64,000 nucleotides of DNA from Meira nashicola. Lineage: Eukaryota; Basidiomycota; Exobasidiomycetes; Exobasidiales; Brachybasidiaceae. The notes under the pieces were generated by a model, which had not been told where the DNA came from, searched no databases, and saw only the letters and a program-made list of their open reading frames with translations. The stretch is from contig BCJU01000003.1 in NCBI GenBank assembly GCA_001600355.1, positions 1,244,519 to 1,308,518 of the forward strand. Direction: 5' to 3'. The position numbers and the translations under genes are program-made. Numbering within the stretch: the first letter of the stretch is position 1; every line of letters begins with the position of its first letter. Shown here piece after piece: positions 40,901-49,071 of this stretch.

Positions 40901-42242
40901 GGCTCAAGCACATTCCGATGCATTGACTCAACCTGGTCGTCAAGGTGGAGCCAAGAAGAGCGGATTAGGACAAGGACCTCGTCATGCTTGGAACGAAGAA
41001 GAAGACGAAGATGAAGAAGAGGAGGAAGATGAAGATGAAAGTTCTCGTAATATTCGACCGAACGCATTCAACAATAATACTGCTCCGTCTATCAATTCTC
41101 GTCAACCTTATCCTACTGCCCGTCAAAATGCTCCATATAATGCCCATTTGGCTGGCGTTTACAACGCAGGCGGTAACGATTCGCGTGGCAGCAGTCCAGG
41201 TGGCAGCTTTGAATCCGGTCCAGCAAAGAATGTTCCTTCAAATAATAATCCGGCCACATTGGTACAATTATCGAAAGAAGAACAACCTGGTGCAATCAGT
41301 ACTGCTTTCCAACCACAAGGGTTACTACAAGCAGGTGCTCAAGATAAAGCCGAACGATCTGCAAAACAATTAGAAGCAGAAGCCCGTGCAACTGGAGGTC
41401 ACTTTGTCAATGTGGATGCAAATAGAAACAATGCACCTCAATCTGGATTGGTGGGCGCAATAAGTGCACACGAGCGTGAGAGACGCAAAGAAGGAGGATT
41501 AGGAGCCACTTTGACAGAACGCGAACGTGAACGTGTTCAAGCTGAAAAGAGACAGAGAGATGAAGAAGTTATGCGCAATCAAATGATGCAACAACAACAA
41601 CAACAAATGATGGCAGCATCTATGGCTTCTCCTCAACCTGGTCAACAACCAGGAGCGCCATGGCAAAATCCAGGAATGCCACCAAGTATGTCTTCTTTCA
41701 ACCCAATGATGTGGCAACAAATGCAAATGATGAGCATGATGAACCCGATGATGTTCGGAGGAGGTATGCCAGGACATCAAGGAGCACCAGGATCACACTC
41801 AGGTCATGGTCACCAAGGAGGCAGTGGTTCAGGTAATGCAGCCAACGGAGGAGCAGGAAATAATGCTCCAGATTATCAACAACAACAAATGGCCGCTCAA
41901 ATGCGTGCCGCTCAAGCTGCTCAACAAGCTTATTTACAAGCCATGCAACAAGCTGGTGGTGGTGAACAACAACAACAAATGTCACCTCAAATGCCTCCTA
42001 TGTCGATGGGAATGATGCCTTTCAATCCATACATGTCAATGTATGGCGCTCCGATGGGATTCCCTCCTGGAAGCGGATTTGGAGGTCCAATGGGATCAGG
42101 AAGTGAAATGGGAGGCGGTCATGCTGGCAGCTATATGATGACAGCAAGTCCCTCAGGAGCTGGTTATGCAAGTCCTAACGGAGGAATGCATTCTCCTTCA
42201 CCTCCCCCTGCCAACACTGATCCTCGTTCTCGTCAACGATGA
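37914..42242 (+). CDS. Double PH-domain protein, Caf120/Skg3-like, with Q/M/G-rich tail
   Basis: 1442 residues from the ATG at 37914 (MSAPPTSMPSWQSMQ); the frame upstream begins with GTG. The first 185 residues are Ser/Pro/Gln/Gly-rich. A first PH-like domain starts at about 200 (MEGYLSKRDHLTPDGKPL, KKRWQLCFVQLCGTVLSVW) and a second at about 385 (MEGWVKARFMGSTEWRKCWLVLS) ending with FAYPIGPYKDRLFLDRELSEFLDIREERHLANRHNLHGIMAARMRGE. This pair and the latter block are characteristic of the fungal Caf120/Skg3 family, linked to the CCR4-NOT complex and to bud-neck or cortex localisation in yeast. The remaining 800 residues are disordered, with an acidic patch near 1045 and a final 250 residues dominated by Gln, Met, Gly and Asn. 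The function in this lineage is inferred. Confidence 0.8.
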   Translation: MSAPPTSMPSWQSMQRNPGGSQGYSSQSPPPSSYRGPAGPGSGSSGDYSSQQQSFPGNQARFRPSTAGSSSSSSGPARSIDRSNSYLASNGNGPRPDNGAQPQQAWPSQGGPESQTPPATQPGQSQSHRRIQSLRPMSAFQPLENVDGPYSTPNPSGRPPSPTGSTTRSIRTAAAPLTFKSPELRSALGLQEAQSKKIYMEGYLSKRDHLTPDGKPLPPTDPKKRWQLCFVQLCGTVLSVWNVHQMEEAARQGREVPPSYINVTDSFVDFIGTITESPQDVPGSRGRYENVFAINTAGQNRILFGVEGSVGRRLVQAWVNGIRLATWEKVRLEEIYTGSLVRARLGAVGAQQATSGPGGAPGDVEMSIKSPLNKQGKMEGWVKARFMGSTEWRKCWLVLSDRGAEGAGQPSAQNDQKSETASVTSNRNSFWSKLKAGDRGSLIGSPSMPALSDTGIKDIEVPPGSNAAPGLACFYETKKTKKPFATMAYASQVFAVYPSRPELVEGSSLFKVEGAFPLSGFVSATNKIRQSGWVMIMPELDSGSSKGANAEMMKWCIAFMDAFRLYGRPTQFQWDARNPISPFFAYPIGPYKDRLFLDRELSEFLDIREERHLANRHNLHGIMAARMRGERTPILPPLPQPNTESTRGLNGPGQANGNRQSQMISSPPPQQDAGQQPQQQQAQQAPQMHTALPPLNTGSNDQGAFNARGGQLSSIGERSREGSVMTSFTQTPVTPGTATNHESANERSEASNAQPLQQVAQPSQASQQAVQQVQPTEKSSAHLTNAASLGASQDSQSISTNYQTSDSSQPASKEATKPQRSLPPAVQPVVQQDTARMSTLPATNDVPRRKDSDPMGQYDEGALYFINSMGESLPSTSPKANLKSLPPKEESKPVINEPAKPDSTERSTIPKSINRTNTEIITPGLEGLDSDARAAYSFLDRPPSPPVSSSNSSRVAQPDYSTIPAATSVPAAAAAYPSSFNANKKAQERKLAAQAQAQAHSDALTQPGRQGGAKKSGLGQGPRHAWNEEEDEDEEEEEDEDESSRNIRPNAFNNNTAPSINSRQPYPTARQNAPYNAHLAGVYNAGGNDSRGSSPGGSFESGPAKNVPSNNNPATLVQLSKEEQPGAISTAFQPQGLLQAGAQDKAERSAKQLEAEARATGGHFVNVDANRNNAPQSGLVGAISAHERERRKEGGLGATLTERERERVQAEKRQRDEEVMRNQMMQQQQQQMMAASMASPQPGQQPGAPWQNPGMPPSMSSFNPMMWQQMQMMSMMNPMMFGGGMPGHQGAPGSHSGHGHQGGSGSGNAANGGAGNNAPDYQQQQMAAQMRAAQAAQQAYLQAMQQAGGGEQQQQMSPQMPPMSMGMMPFNPYMSMYGAPMGFPPGSGFGGPMGSGSEMGGGHAGSYMMTASPSGAGYASPNGGMHSPSPPPANTDPRSRQR

Positions 42243-42851
42243 GAAACAAAATCATCAAACCACATCAAATACACTATACTTCATGTATGCTTCAGCAGGA
42301 GTTACAAAATTACAGTGAGCTATTGACTTTTGTTGCATCGCCTCTTGCGAGTACGAAGGAGCCTGCGCTCAAACTTGCACCAAAAAAGGTACAAGGCGGT
42401 GCGTCTTGGTTTTCGACGCATTCGATGAAAAATGTCATACAAAATTTGTAGAATTCATCGTTGATTTGTAGTGTAAAACTAGAGAAGAAAGAAAAAAGAA
42501 GAGTATGATGAAATTTCTGCTGAAAAAGAAAAGACTTACCTTCCAAGCAAAAAAAAAAAAAAAATTTTTTTTAAACGAATGTGATTTTATTTGTAAAGCC
42601 AAAACCTTGCCAGAAGAAAAATTCTTTACGGGAGGTAGGGAAAACCTAAGCCAGTAAGGAAAAACCCTATGAGTGGTTTGTGAGAGAGGGTTGCGAAAGG
42701 AGAAGTTGTTGATGAGGGTAAGAAAGAAAAAAAAGCTGAAAAAAGGCCTCTATATATACCTTTCATCCTCTTTTCAGAATTGCTCAGCACTTACTCGATC
42801 GTGTGTTTGTGGTCCCTAAAATTTTAAATCGGTCCGAGACGCTCTGAAACA

Positions 42852-42942
42852 CTCCGCTTTTCATGCTATATCACAATTTATTGTCGTCATTCTTCTAAGC
42901 GAGCTGTAAGAAGAAAAAGCGGCGCTCCGCTTTTTATGCTAT
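42852..42942. repeat. 18-bp direct repeat pair, 73 bp apart
   Basis: The words at 42852-42869 and 42925-42942 (CTCCGCTTTT[C/T]ATGCTAT) differ at one base. The second copy is also the 3' arm of the adjacent hairpin. Confidence 0.85.
42914..42935. repeat. Perfect 9-bp inverted repeat (hairpin)
   Basis: AAAAAGCGG at 42914-42922 pairs perfectly with CCGCTTTTT at 42927-42935 around a 4-base loop. It lies about 380 bp upstream of the TBC gene start and overlaps the second direct repeat copy. Confidence 0.85.
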
Positions 42943-43314
42943 CAAGGTGCTAGCACAAGCATAAGTTCAAGCTTATCTTCAAAACCAACTAGCGGTTCTG
43001 GCCTAAACGATGGTTCTGCCGTTCATGTTCCAGTCTCTCTCGTCTTGGTCATAAGTACTAAGACTAAAATCAGTGTAGCCCGCATTGTTCCTCATTTAGA
43101 CTTTGTCGTGTGTTTCGTGCCGCTAAGCCTAGGCACATGTCCTATCTTAAGCACTATAGGTACATGCACTTGTGATACCCATGAATTTATAGACTACTAG
43201 GGCGTAGAACAACACTTGGCACATATGTAAAGAAGATTCAATACGGCCACCGTTCATTATTCTTACTCCGTCACTCCGCAAAGGAAAGCGCCCAGCCGAA
43301 ACATTTGAAGGAGG

Positions 43315-45696
43315 ATGTCGGATTCAGAAGATGATATTTCTATGCCTCATTCTAATAACATTCACAATAATTATCAATCATCAAGACATGTTAGCGAAAC
43401 AGAAGATGCAGGATTAGATTTTGTAGATATAAACCTAGGACCAGGAGAATCATCAAATGGAAGATCACCTTATGGATTAGGAGGACATGCAGCATCTAGA
43501 AGTGCGGTTGAAATACGGCAAGATTCAATTTCTTCAAATAGTACAAAAGCAAGACAAATTGCTCAAGTTGCAGAAGCAAGAATTGGATCGACAAGTATGA
43601 TCAGAAGAAGTGAAGAAGGAGAAGATATGCAAAGAGATTCTTCCATTGATTCGAAAAGGTCAATTTCACGAAAGGCAGTAGAAGGACGTTATCGTGGTAA
43701 GCTTAGTCAACCAAATTCTAGATCTCCAAGTCCTACGCCTAGTCCGTCAAGAGTAAGCTTTTCGGATTCTATTCCACCTAGCTCTAGCATACATGATGTT
43801 GGCTCTGCTCCCATTTCTGGAGGAATCGTAATGTCATTTGCAGGAGATGATGGCGATATAGATACCGTCGTTAGCCCTATACAAGAGATCAATCTGCCTC
43901 GAGTTGATATACAGGAACCAGATGAAGATGTTCAAAATGGAGGACAGAAAGATGTAGAAGTAGCAAAGGATGAAGGTAAGCCAGCTGCAAATGAGGGTGC
44001 TACGACTCCGACACAATCGGCTTCGAATCCTGCAGAGAGACCGAGCGTAACAGAGAAAGATGATGAAAAAGGCGCAGCTGATAAAGAGAATCCAGTCAAC
44101 AACAAAGAAGAAGCTGATGCGACTAAATCACCAGTGTTAACCGATGCGGCGGACAAAGAAAGAAAGAAGCGAAGGGAATCTTCACATAAACCATCAGCGC
44201 TAGAACAGCATTTGTCTAGAACACGAATGACAACGTTGCCTCCTAAGCCAAAGGTAGAAGATACGAAACATCTTCATGATTTTGAAGAAATGATGAAATC
44301 ATCCAAAGAGATGAGTTTAAGAAAGCAACAAGAAGAAGAAGAAAAGAAGAATAAAAAGGATGCAAGCTTACAAGAAAGGATGAAAGTCTGGGAAAGTGAA
44401 ATTTTACCTAGCTGGACTAGAGCAAGAAGGGAAACAAGGCTAAGAAGATTATGGTGGAAAGGTATTCCTCCAAATTTGCGTGGAAGGGTATGGGCTCTGG
44501 CCTGTGGTAACAGTCAAATGCTTCCAAGGAATTTGTTTAATAAATCAAGTGCAGAAGCGAAAGAGATGCGTACAGCCGGTAATTTTCCAAAGGACGATTT
44601 GATTGCTATCGAGGAAGACATCGATCATACACTGCCAACGTTGCGACTTTTTCAGAAAGAGACAGGCCCACTGTATGATGATCTATTTGAACTTTTGTGT
44701 GCTTTTACTATAGTTCGACTGGAGCAAAAGCGAACGCAAACGAGTCAAACGGCAGCAAACGGGGGACTTAATGGTGCTCGTGTTGAGGAAGTAGACTACA
44801 CTTATCCATTCGGGGTTGCTTCTTTAGCAGCTATGCTATTGATGAACCTTTCTCCTTCTGAATCACTTATTGCTCTTATCAACTTGATTGCTGATCGACC
44901 TTGGTTGCGTGCTTTATACTCTCTCTCGGCTACTGCAAACACAAGACAATCATTGACGTTACCGCGTGGAAGTGTTGACAGCTCGCCTGCTTCACCCCTA
45001 TCACCTACTTCTGGTAAAGCAATAGCCACCTCTGGTCAAAAAGTTTCTAATTCTTCTGCAATTCTGGCAGGGTTTGAAAGAGTGTTTGATACTTTATTGG
45101 CCGATCAAATGCCTAAAGTGTATGCAAATATGCAAGCAAGAGGCGTTCGTCCTAGTGCATATGTGAACGATTGGATAAGGACGTTATTTGTACCATTTTT
45201 GCCTTTTGACGCAGTGGCAAGATTATGGGATTGTATATTGCTTGAAGAAAGTGATGCTTTATTATTCCGAACAGGAATTACTTTAGTTTCACTACTTTCT
45301 GCAAGATTATACGTACCCGAAAAGGATGAATTGATAAGCATCTTACGCGGAAATAATCGTGCTGCAATTTCCGTTTGGCATCGTTTGCGAACTGGAAGCG
45401 TTGATTTGACGGCTTCATTGTCTCCTTCTACATCGCAGAATAGCGTGAATGGAACATCGAGCAACAAAGGAAATGAAGAGGAAAGTCAGGACGAAACTCA
45501 TGCAAATAGTCAAGATCATCAAATTGTTCAATCGCCCAGCGTTTTAGCTCCTGAACAATTTGTTCCAATTGACGATATATACGGTGGCCAATATGGTATA
45601 ACAGAAGATGTGCTCTTTAGGACATTGGAAGAACAAGATTCTTGGTGGAAGGATAGCGTGCTAGAACGTTTGTTGGACAGAGAAATTGTATCTTGA
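43315..45696 (+). CDS. TBC-domain protein lacking both catalytic fingers (probable pseudo-RabGAP)
   Basis: 793 residues from an ATG. The first 290 residues are Ser/acidic and disordered, followed by a charged helical stretch (about 315-375) and the TBC domain (about 380-690). The fold is recognisable: LWWKGIPPNLRGRVWALACGN, a block ending in HTLPTLRLFQKETGPLYDDLFELLCAF, VASLAAMLLMNLSPSESLIALINLI, and VNDWIRTLFVPFLPFDAVARLWDCILLEE. However, motif A reads I-E-E-D-I-D-H (432-438), where active Rab GAPs have I-x-x-D-x-x-R, and motif B reads Y-P-F-G (497-500), where Y-x-Q is expected. Both the arginine and glutamine fingers are therefore replaced. The overall pattern is closest to the TBC1D12/14-like group. 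It may bind Rabs without accelerating hydrolysis. Confidence 0.85.
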   Translation: MSDSEDDISMPHSNNIHNNYQSSRHVSETEDAGLDFVDINLGPGESSNGRSPYGLGGHAASRSAVEIRQDSISSNSTKARQIAQVAEARIGSTSMIRRSEEGEDMQRDSSIDSKRSISRKAVEGRYRGKLSQPNSRSPSPTPSPSRVSFSDSIPPSSSIHDVGSAPISGGIVMSFAGDDGDIDTVVSPIQEINLPRVDIQEPDEDVQNGGQKDVEVAKDEGKPAANEGATTPTQSASNPAERPSVTEKDDEKGAADKENPVNNKEEADATKSPVLTDAADKERKKRRESSHKPSALEQHLSRTRMTTLPPKPKVEDTKHLHDFEEMMKSSKEMSLRKQQEEEEKKNKKDASLQERMKVWESEILPSWTRARRETRLRRLWWKGIPPNLRGRVWALACGNSQMLPRNLFNKSSAEAKEMRTAGNFPKDDLIAIEEDIDHTLPTLRLFQKETGPLYDDLFELLCAFTIVRLEQKRTQTSQTAANGGLNGARVEEVDYTYPFGVASLAAMLLMNLSPSESLIALINLIADRPWLRALYSLSATANTRQSLTLPRGSVDSSPASPLSPTSGKAIATSGQKVSNSSAILAGFERVFDTLLADQMPKVYANMQARGVRPSAYVNDWIRTLFVPFLPFDAVARLWDCILLEESDALLFRTGITLVSLLSARLYVPEKDELISILRGNNRAAISVWHRLRTGSVDLTASLSPSTSQNSVNGTSSNKGNEEESQDETHANSQDHQIVQSPSVLAPEQFVPIDDIYGGQYGITEDVLFRTLEEQDSWWKDSVLERLLDREIVS

Positions 45697-45807
45697 AGTG
45701 TATGACAATATCTAAAATTATCATGTATTATATAAATTTTCAGGATTGATTCATCAGCACAAATTTGAAATAATCTTTTGCGATATAAAATTACAAATGC
45801 TGTCACA

Positions 45808-47082
45808 TTACATAGGATGATATTGACGAAAGAGAACGTTTGCTTCTTGAAAGATCTTTCGAGATCTATCATCCATACTATAAGCAAGTTGATAAACTAC
45901 TTCACGTACACCCGTTTGAACAATTTTAACTGCACAACGAAGACAAGGACAAGTATTACAATACAAAACCGTTCCATCAGCACCTCCACGTTCACGACCG
46001 CATTCCAATAAAGCATTCTCTTCGGCATGTAAACATAAACATTCATCTAAAGCTGTTCCACCTGCAGCTGCACCGTTACATCTTGAACATCCTCCATCGG
46101 CACAATTTATCAATCCTCTAGGAGTACCATTATAACCAGTAGATAAGACCCTATTATTGCGTACGAGAACTGCACCTACCCTTCTTTTCATACAATTTGA
46201 TCGTAAAGAAGCCAAAGTGCAAAGAGAAAGGAAGTATGTATCCCAAGAAGGTCTTAACCTTTGGGGAGAAGAAAGGCTAAGAGAAGCTAAGTGAGAATGA
46301 AGAGAAGCGATTGTTTGAAATTGATTGTTTATAATGATTGTACTTGTTTGCATTAATTCTCTTAAAGAAGAAGGAGCAGAACGAGAAGCTAATAATCCAT
46401 TTGGTTGAACGACTTGATGCAATGTTGAATTACCAATAGTAGAAGGTGTTTCTGGCGTAAGCATTTCACTTTTTGATTGTCCATTAAGTTTTTGCGATAA
46501 TTTTGAAGGAGTTGTGGGTAACGAGTTTAAGTCTGCTTTGAAATCATTCATAGCGAAAGTTGATTGTTTTCCAATTCCGTACAAATTTGCATCATCTTCC
46601 AATAAGAACTTTTCCAAAGAAAGTTGTCTTTTTTCATCCCCTTGTACAACGTTCTCGAATGCTTGCAAACGAGATACCATACGACGGAATCTGATCAATA
46701 CTGGAGCATCTACGCCAACGAGTAAAAAGAATGGTCTTTTATCAAATCCTATTTCTAAATCTTGTCTAGAACGAAGATCTAAAGTAACTATATTATCTCT
46801 CCAATTAAAAGTGACATGATCTAATAATGATTGACCATCTTGAAACATGATTGGTTTTCCATTTAAAGTAGTAGTAGGAATTTGATGATTTGATTGGTCA
46901 TCTCTAGAACTTTGACATAAAGGTACTAATTCTTGCCATCTTCTATCCAATGCATATCGTGATCCTGCATCGGTCTTATATTGTGATCCTATAAATGCAG
47001 GTCGAAAATTATGATGAACGATTAAATATTTCGCTACTTCTAACTTTCCCGCAGAAGTAGGTCCAATTAATGCGATCAGCAT
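45808..47082 (-). CDS. DCD1: dCMP deaminase with N-terminal P-loop-like domain
   Basis: 424 residues from the ATG at 47082 (MLIALIGPTSAGK). The C-terminal half (about 278-424) is a zinc deaminase: RPSWDTYFLSLCTLASLRSNCMKRRVGAVLVR, GYNGTPRGLINC, HAEENALLE (His and catalytic Glu at about 352 and 354) and PCLRC (zinc cysteines at about 380 and 383). It converts dCMP to dUMP for dTMP synthesis. The additional GGCSRC...CLC cluster is typical of dCMP deaminases with a second zinc. The first 170 residues resemble a P-loop kinase fold with a G-P-T-S-A-G-K-L loop, where the usual Ser/Thr after Lys is Leu. A variable linker (about 175-275) is longer than in yeast Dcd1. Convergent with the TBC gene 111 bp away. 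Confidence 0.95.
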   Translation of the reverse strand: MLIALIGPTSAGKLEVAKYLIVHHNFRPAFIGSQYKTDAGSRYALDRRWQELVPLCQSSRDDQSNHQIPTTTLNGKPIMFQDGQSLLDHVTFNWRDNIVTLDLRSRQDLEIGFDKRPFFLLVGVDAPVLIRFRRMVSRLQAFENVVQGDEKRQLSLEKFLLEDDANLYGIGKQSTFAMNDFKADLNSLPTTPSKLSQKLNGQSKSEMLTPETPSTIGNSTLHQVVQPNGLLASRSAPSSLRELMQTSTIIINNQFQTIASLHSHLASLSLSSPQRLRPSWDTYFLSLCTLASLRSNCMKRRVGAVLVRNNRVLSTGYNGTPRGLINCADGGCSRCNGAAAGGTALDECLCLHAEENALLECGRERGGADGTVLYCNTCPCLRCAVKIVQTGVREVVYQLAYSMDDRSRKIFQEANVLFRQYHPM

Positions 47083-47308
47083 CGTAATCGAGTCCGAAGT
47101 GGCAAGAAAGTGTTTGTGTGTGTGTTTGTGTGCTGAAAAGATGTCGTGAGCGGGAAGGATTTGACGGCAACAGTAGACTTTTCTTTGTTGCATGCGTGTT
47201 ATTTAGCAACTCAGACTTTATTTAAAACGCGCTCATTTACGCGTTTTAAACTCAAACAACACAAACGTAAGCAGTAGTACATGTAAGCTAGCAATTGTGA
47301 TTGAATCT

Positions 47309-47339
47309 GTATGTATGTATGTGTGTGTGTGTGTATGTA
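47309..47339. repeat. Short GTAT/GT simple repeat
   Basis: A GTAT-type run merging into (GT)n and back, between DCD1 and TRS31; similar in type to the longer arrays near 22 kb. Confidence 0.9.
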
Positions 47340-47350
47340 CAAGATAATTC

Positions 47351-48327
47351 TCAAGCAGGACCAAGAGCTTTTTCCCTATCCATTACCTCTTTTTGTAGCT
47401 TTACCAAAATTGTCGTTCGTAAAGGCTGATCGGCAGTAGGTACACTGTGAGCTGTAACCCTTGCTGGGAAACCTAGTCCATCCAATGCGGCTTCAATAAT
47501 TCCAGCTGTAAATGCTTCTACACTTAATTGACTCATCTCTTTTGGTACTGACATGGATTTTGCGAATAAAGGTGTATTTGTCGAAATCATATCTGAGACA
47601 ATTCACAGCTGTCAGTTATATTACTCGATGATACGCTCATTCAATGATAACTCACATTCATCTTCCTTTTCTGTACTACGTTCCAAACTATCAGCAGGCT
47701 TACCAAATAATGCTTTCCATAATTGTGTATGCAGCCACAATAAAACAGGTAATAGCCTTGTCTCTCTTTTGGGATTTCTATTATATGTCGATGAACCTGA
47801 AGATAAAGAAGGTGGAGTTGGAAATTCGATTCGATGTGAAAGCAAGGGTAAAACCCTCTGTCCTACCCGATATCCAAGTAGTGATAGTCTGATTGTGTGT
47901 AGAAGGATGCATTCGTCAGCACCTATTCTGAGATACATCCTTTTGTGTTCACTCACTTTTTCTCTAAATCAGATATTCCAGAAACTCTATTTTGCGTATA
48001 GCTAACCATTTCAGCAAATAAGAAAGCCAAAGAACTCGCGCTTACTTCATTAGTACGTGTTCTATCTCTTGGTCTTTCTAAGATATCTGGACCCAAAGTT
48101 GTCGTTGATGACTGTACATTACCCGCATTAAATGATTGTCCACTTGAAGGCGTCAAAGGAGGAAAATTACCACTCAAAGCAGCCGAAGATCTACGAACGT
48201 ATCCAGGTACATTTGCACGAGGTGAAATTGGAAATGTTGCACTTGATGCGTTTGGTGGAATGATGTTCGTTCGTGTAGATGATGAAGCGGGTGAGCCTGG
48301 TATTACGGATGTAGAAGGATGTGCCAT
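47351..48327 (-). CDS. TRS31: TRAPP subunit Trs31 (TRAPPC5), three exons
   Basis: Exons are 48327-47957, 47888-47656 and 47592-47351, giving 281 residues. Introns are 68 nt (47956-47889, GTGAGT...TCAG) and 63 nt (47655-47593, GTGAGT...CTCAG, with AACTGAC branch). Joins read DLEKK|LSLLGYRVGQRV and KEDE-Y-MISTNTPLF. The Bet3-like fold of TRAPPC5 is complete: TNEVSASSLAFLFAEMVSYTQNRV, LLPVLLWLHTQLWKALFGKPADSLE, SVPKEMSQLSVEAFTAGIIEAAL, FPARVTAHSVP. Trs31 is a core subunit of the TRAPP complexes that activate Ypt1/Rab1 at the Golgi. The first 85 or so residues are a Ser/Thr/Pro-rich extension absent from the short animal protein (188 residues). Splicing phases (2 then 1) agree throughout. Confidence 0.94.
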
Positions 48328-49071
48328 TGTTGTTTCTTAGATGACGTTCGAGAAGATCAAAATATGATGATGATAAGTCACAGCCAATCACGCACAGACC
48401 GGGGTTAGAGAATTACACTATCTGAACACGTGAGCCAAGGAACCTCTCTTGAACTTGAATAGACTCTAGCCAGAAAAAAGTACGCGACAAATATTCAATC
48501 CAATCCGAGTTTACGGGAAACAATAGTTTTAGTGTTTGAATTGAGATTTTCGATTGCATATCAATAACCTGTTGTCGCATTACAGGCCCTGCGCCGGCAC
48601 AGCGGGCTCCGCTAACAATTTTCCGTGCCTATCAGTAGGAGTGTAAGCCAGTTTATCCAAAAAAACATTTTCAAGTCACCGGCATGTAAGCAGCTCCTTA
48701 AAGAATGCACTAAAAAGGTTATCTGCATCATGCATGATCTTCGGATACATATGTACTTTGTAACTCTTTCCGCCCCTTTTCATCCATTGTCTTGGCAAAA
48801 AATATAGAATGCAAAACTTTATACGACGTGTGTACCTCTACCATAATTGTATGTATGTACATTGTATGCAGATGAATCCTCTAGTTTTGTTCTTTGCATG
48901 AGTATAAGGAATTGAACAATAAAACATTTTTGATTAAAGAGAAGTTTGCTTACATGTATTGATAGGTTTGTGGGGAGTTAGATCATATATCAATAAGATT
49001 TCTTTGACTGCTACCATCATCATTACAAGAAATAAAGAAAAGGATTCGAATGATTATTAGAAATCATAAAA
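48328..49071. other. Divergent intergenic region, TRS31 and hydrolase B
   Basis: 744 bp. A CACGTG hexamer lies at 48427-48432, about 100 bp upstream of TRS31, and a short GC-rich patch (GCGCCGGC and a GCGG-GCT-CCGC mini-hairpin) lies near 48590-48615. A 60-codon frame at 48625 has no support. Confidence 0.45.

Larger units (their letters stand above)
42243..43314. other. Intergenic between Caf120-like and TBC genes
   Basis: 1072 bp between two plus-strand genes. It holds an A15-T9 homopolymer junction (about 42549-42573), a TATATATA-like stretch near 42750, and a direct repeat plus hairpin at 42852-42942. Short frames look like chance. Confidence 0.5.

Noticed and set aside
48585..48620. GC-rich patch that could be a tRNA or structured RNA
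   Set aside because: No A-box/B-box or cloverleaf could be drawn; only a 5-bp mini-hairpin is present.
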